Assembly (NCBI GenBank): GCA_002398825.1
Contig: DHBS01000041.1
Span: 81,901-106,841 of the forward strand
Direction of reading: 5' to 3'
From: Syntrophomonas sp. UBA4922
Lineage (GTDB): Bacteria; Bacillota; Syntrophomonadia; Syntrophomonadales; Syntrophomonadaceae
Length of the DNA stretch: 24,941 bases
How positions within the stretch are numbered: the stretch's first letter is position 1; each line of letters starts with the position of its first letter. This document shows, piece by piece, positions 24,003 to 24,941 of this stretch. The position numbers and the translations under genes were made by a program. Under the pieces are notes generated by a model. The model worked only from the letters and a program-made list of their open reading frames with translations, was not told the DNA's origin and searched no databases.

Positions 24003-24027
24003 GGGGGCGATGGCTGGCATCGCCCCC
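24003..24027 (+). promoter_or_regulatory. Perfect hairpin between thiolase and dehydrogenase genes
   Basis: GGGGGCGATG (24003-24012) and CATCGCCCCC (24018-24027) form a 10-bp GC-rich stem with a 5-base loop. No T-tract follows, so it is not an obvious terminator. It probably stabilises or processes the message, or slows polymerase, and so sets the ratio of thiolase to dehydrogenase. The ribosome site of the next gene lies 11 bases beyond it. Confidence 0.7.
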
Positions 24028-24051
24028 ATGATTAAGAAGGAGGCAGTCAAT

Positions 24052-24906
24052 ATGAGTATTTCCAAAATCGGCGTCGTGGGAGCCGGAACCATGGGCAACG
24101 GCATAGCACAGGTCGCGGCTCAGTCGGGGCTCAAGGTCATACTGGCGGACATCGATCAGGCATTTATAGACAAAGGCTTGATAAACATGGTCAAGAACTG
24201 GGATAAGGATCTGAAAAAAGGCAAGATCAGTGAAGAACAGAAAGCCGGGTTTATCGGCAATATCGCCACTTCTACCGATAAATCCGCTCTGCAAGACTGC
24301 GACCTGGTGGTCGAGGTGATCATCGAGAATATCGATATCAAGAAGCAGCTATTTAAAGAACTCAATGAAATCTGCGCGGCCCAAACCATCATCGCCACCA
24401 ATACCTCGGGATTCAGCATCACTGAGATAGCGGCCGCCAGCGGCAGGCCGGACAGAGTGGTGGGGACTCATTTCTTCAATCCCGTGCCGGTCATGCGTCT
24501 GGTGGAGGTGATCCCCGGAAGCGAAACCAGCCGGGAGACCGTCGAGACCGCCATGGAATTCTGCAAGATCATCGGCAAAACCGCCATCGAGGCCAAAGAA
24601 GCCCCCGGTTTCATCGTCAACCGGCTCCTGGTACCCTATCTGAATGACGCCTGCCATGCCTATCAGGAAGGTGTGGCTTCGGCAAAAGACATTGACGAGG
24701 CCATGAAGTTGGGAGCCAATATGCCCATAGGGCCGCTGGCTTTGTGCGACCTGGTAGGGATTGATGTGCTTTTAATGGTGACCGAGTATTTCTTCAAGGA
24801 ATTCGGCGATCCCAAGTTCCGCCCCTCGTTGGCCATGAAACAGAAGGTCCGCGCCGGGCACCTGGGAGTGAAGAGCGGCAAGGGCTTCTATGATTACAGC
24901 AAGTGA
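24052..24906 (+). CDS. 3-hydroxybutyryl-CoA dehydrogenase
   Basis: The NAD-dependent enzyme oxidises 3-hydroxybutyryl-CoA to acetoacetyl-CoA in the butyrate pathway. From ATG 24052, chosen for the GGAGGCAG site, it has 284 residues. It shows the nucleotide fold VGAGTMGNGIA (9-19) and the catalytic set S119 (ATNTSG), H140 and E152 (THFFNP ... RLVEV), and N190 (GFIVNR), with the spacing of the family. The acidic residue at the end of the second strand (D33 or D35) favours NAD over NADP. It is the last gene seen in the operon. A crotonase gene that would close the pathway may follow beyond the window end. Confidence 0.94.
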   Translation: MSISKIGVVGAGTMGNGIAQVAAQSGLKVILADIDQAFIDKGLINMVKNWDKDLKKGKISEEQKAGFIGNIATSTDKSALQDCDLVVEVIIENIDIKKQLFKELNEICAAQTIIATNTSGFSITEIAAASGRPDRVVGTHFFNPVPVMRLVEVIPGSETSRETVETAMEFCKIIGKTAIEAKEAPGFIVNRLLVPYLNDACHAYQEGVASAKDIDEAMKLGANMPIGPLALCDLVGIDVLLMVTEYFFKEFGDPKFRPSLAMKQKVRAGHLGVKSGKGFYDYSK

Positions 24907-24941
24907 GGAAATATGCACTTAGTGTAATACCGATAATAGGG

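Noticed and set aside
23905..24051. Upstream extension of the hydroxybutyryl-CoA dehydrogenase
   Set aside because: The extension overlaps the thiolase gene and the hairpin, and the family start with its ribosome site is at 24052.

Overview
The window looks like the chromosome of an anaerobic, low-to-mid GC Firmicute of the syntrophic Clostridia type, most likely a Syntrophomonas relative. This assignment is an inference. It rests on a complete-looking butyryl-CoA oxidation operon under a sigma-54 type promoter, strong AGGAGG-type ribosome sites, Gram-positive cell-wall enzymes, and a Firmicute-type flavin-based extracellular electron transfer (FLEET) locus. I see no rRNA, tRNA, CRISPR array or intact insertion sequence.

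Positions 1-7983 hold two divergent operons that together read as a FLEET-like locus. The minus-strand operon runs from 3068 down to 66: a membrane-anchored protein with a flavinylation motif, an EetB-type Gx transporter, a Tat-exported protein with four [4Fe-4S] clusters (NrfC-like), and an NrfD/PsrC-like quinone-interacting membrane protein. It ends at a strong hairpin. The plus-strand operon (3454-7838) encodes an ApbE/FmnB flavin transferase, an EetA-type NusG-II protein, an EcfT-like FmnA protein, and a translationally coupled seven-helix histidine kinase and NarL-type response regulator. It ends at a clear terminator. The NADH dehydrogenase (Ndh2) and demethylmenaquinone genes of the Listeria locus are absent here, and an NrfCD pair sits where they might be. 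I infer a variant that draws electrons from the quinol pool rather than directly from NADH.

Positions 7984-17656 are a mixed region. They carry small membrane proteins, a Phd-like plus HARE-HTH chromosomal protein, a YfcE-type phosphoesterase, a VanX-type D-Ala-D-Ala dipeptidase, an unrecognised two-helix membrane protein, a membrane-embedded MutS-like ATPase, a helical repeat-like protein, a DacF-type D,D-carboxypeptidase, and a secreted copper-amine-oxidase-N domain protein with an acidic tail. Several intergenic spaces carry GGGAC/GTCCC palindromes that look like a dispersed repeat family. A separate palindromic element lies at 8554-8646.

Positions 18012-24906 form a catabolic unit. A PAS/AAA+/Fis sigma-54 activator is followed by a sigma-54 promoter (19612-19627) and the genes for acyl-CoA dehydrogenase, both subunits of a CoA-transferase, a thiolase and 3-hydroxybutyryl-CoA dehydrogenase. 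Only the enoyl-CoA hydratase step is missing inside the window. These enzymes would release electrons at the flavin and NADH levels. The FLEET/NrfCD locus about 10 kb away is a plausible, untested route by which such a cell could pass electrons out through the quinone pool.
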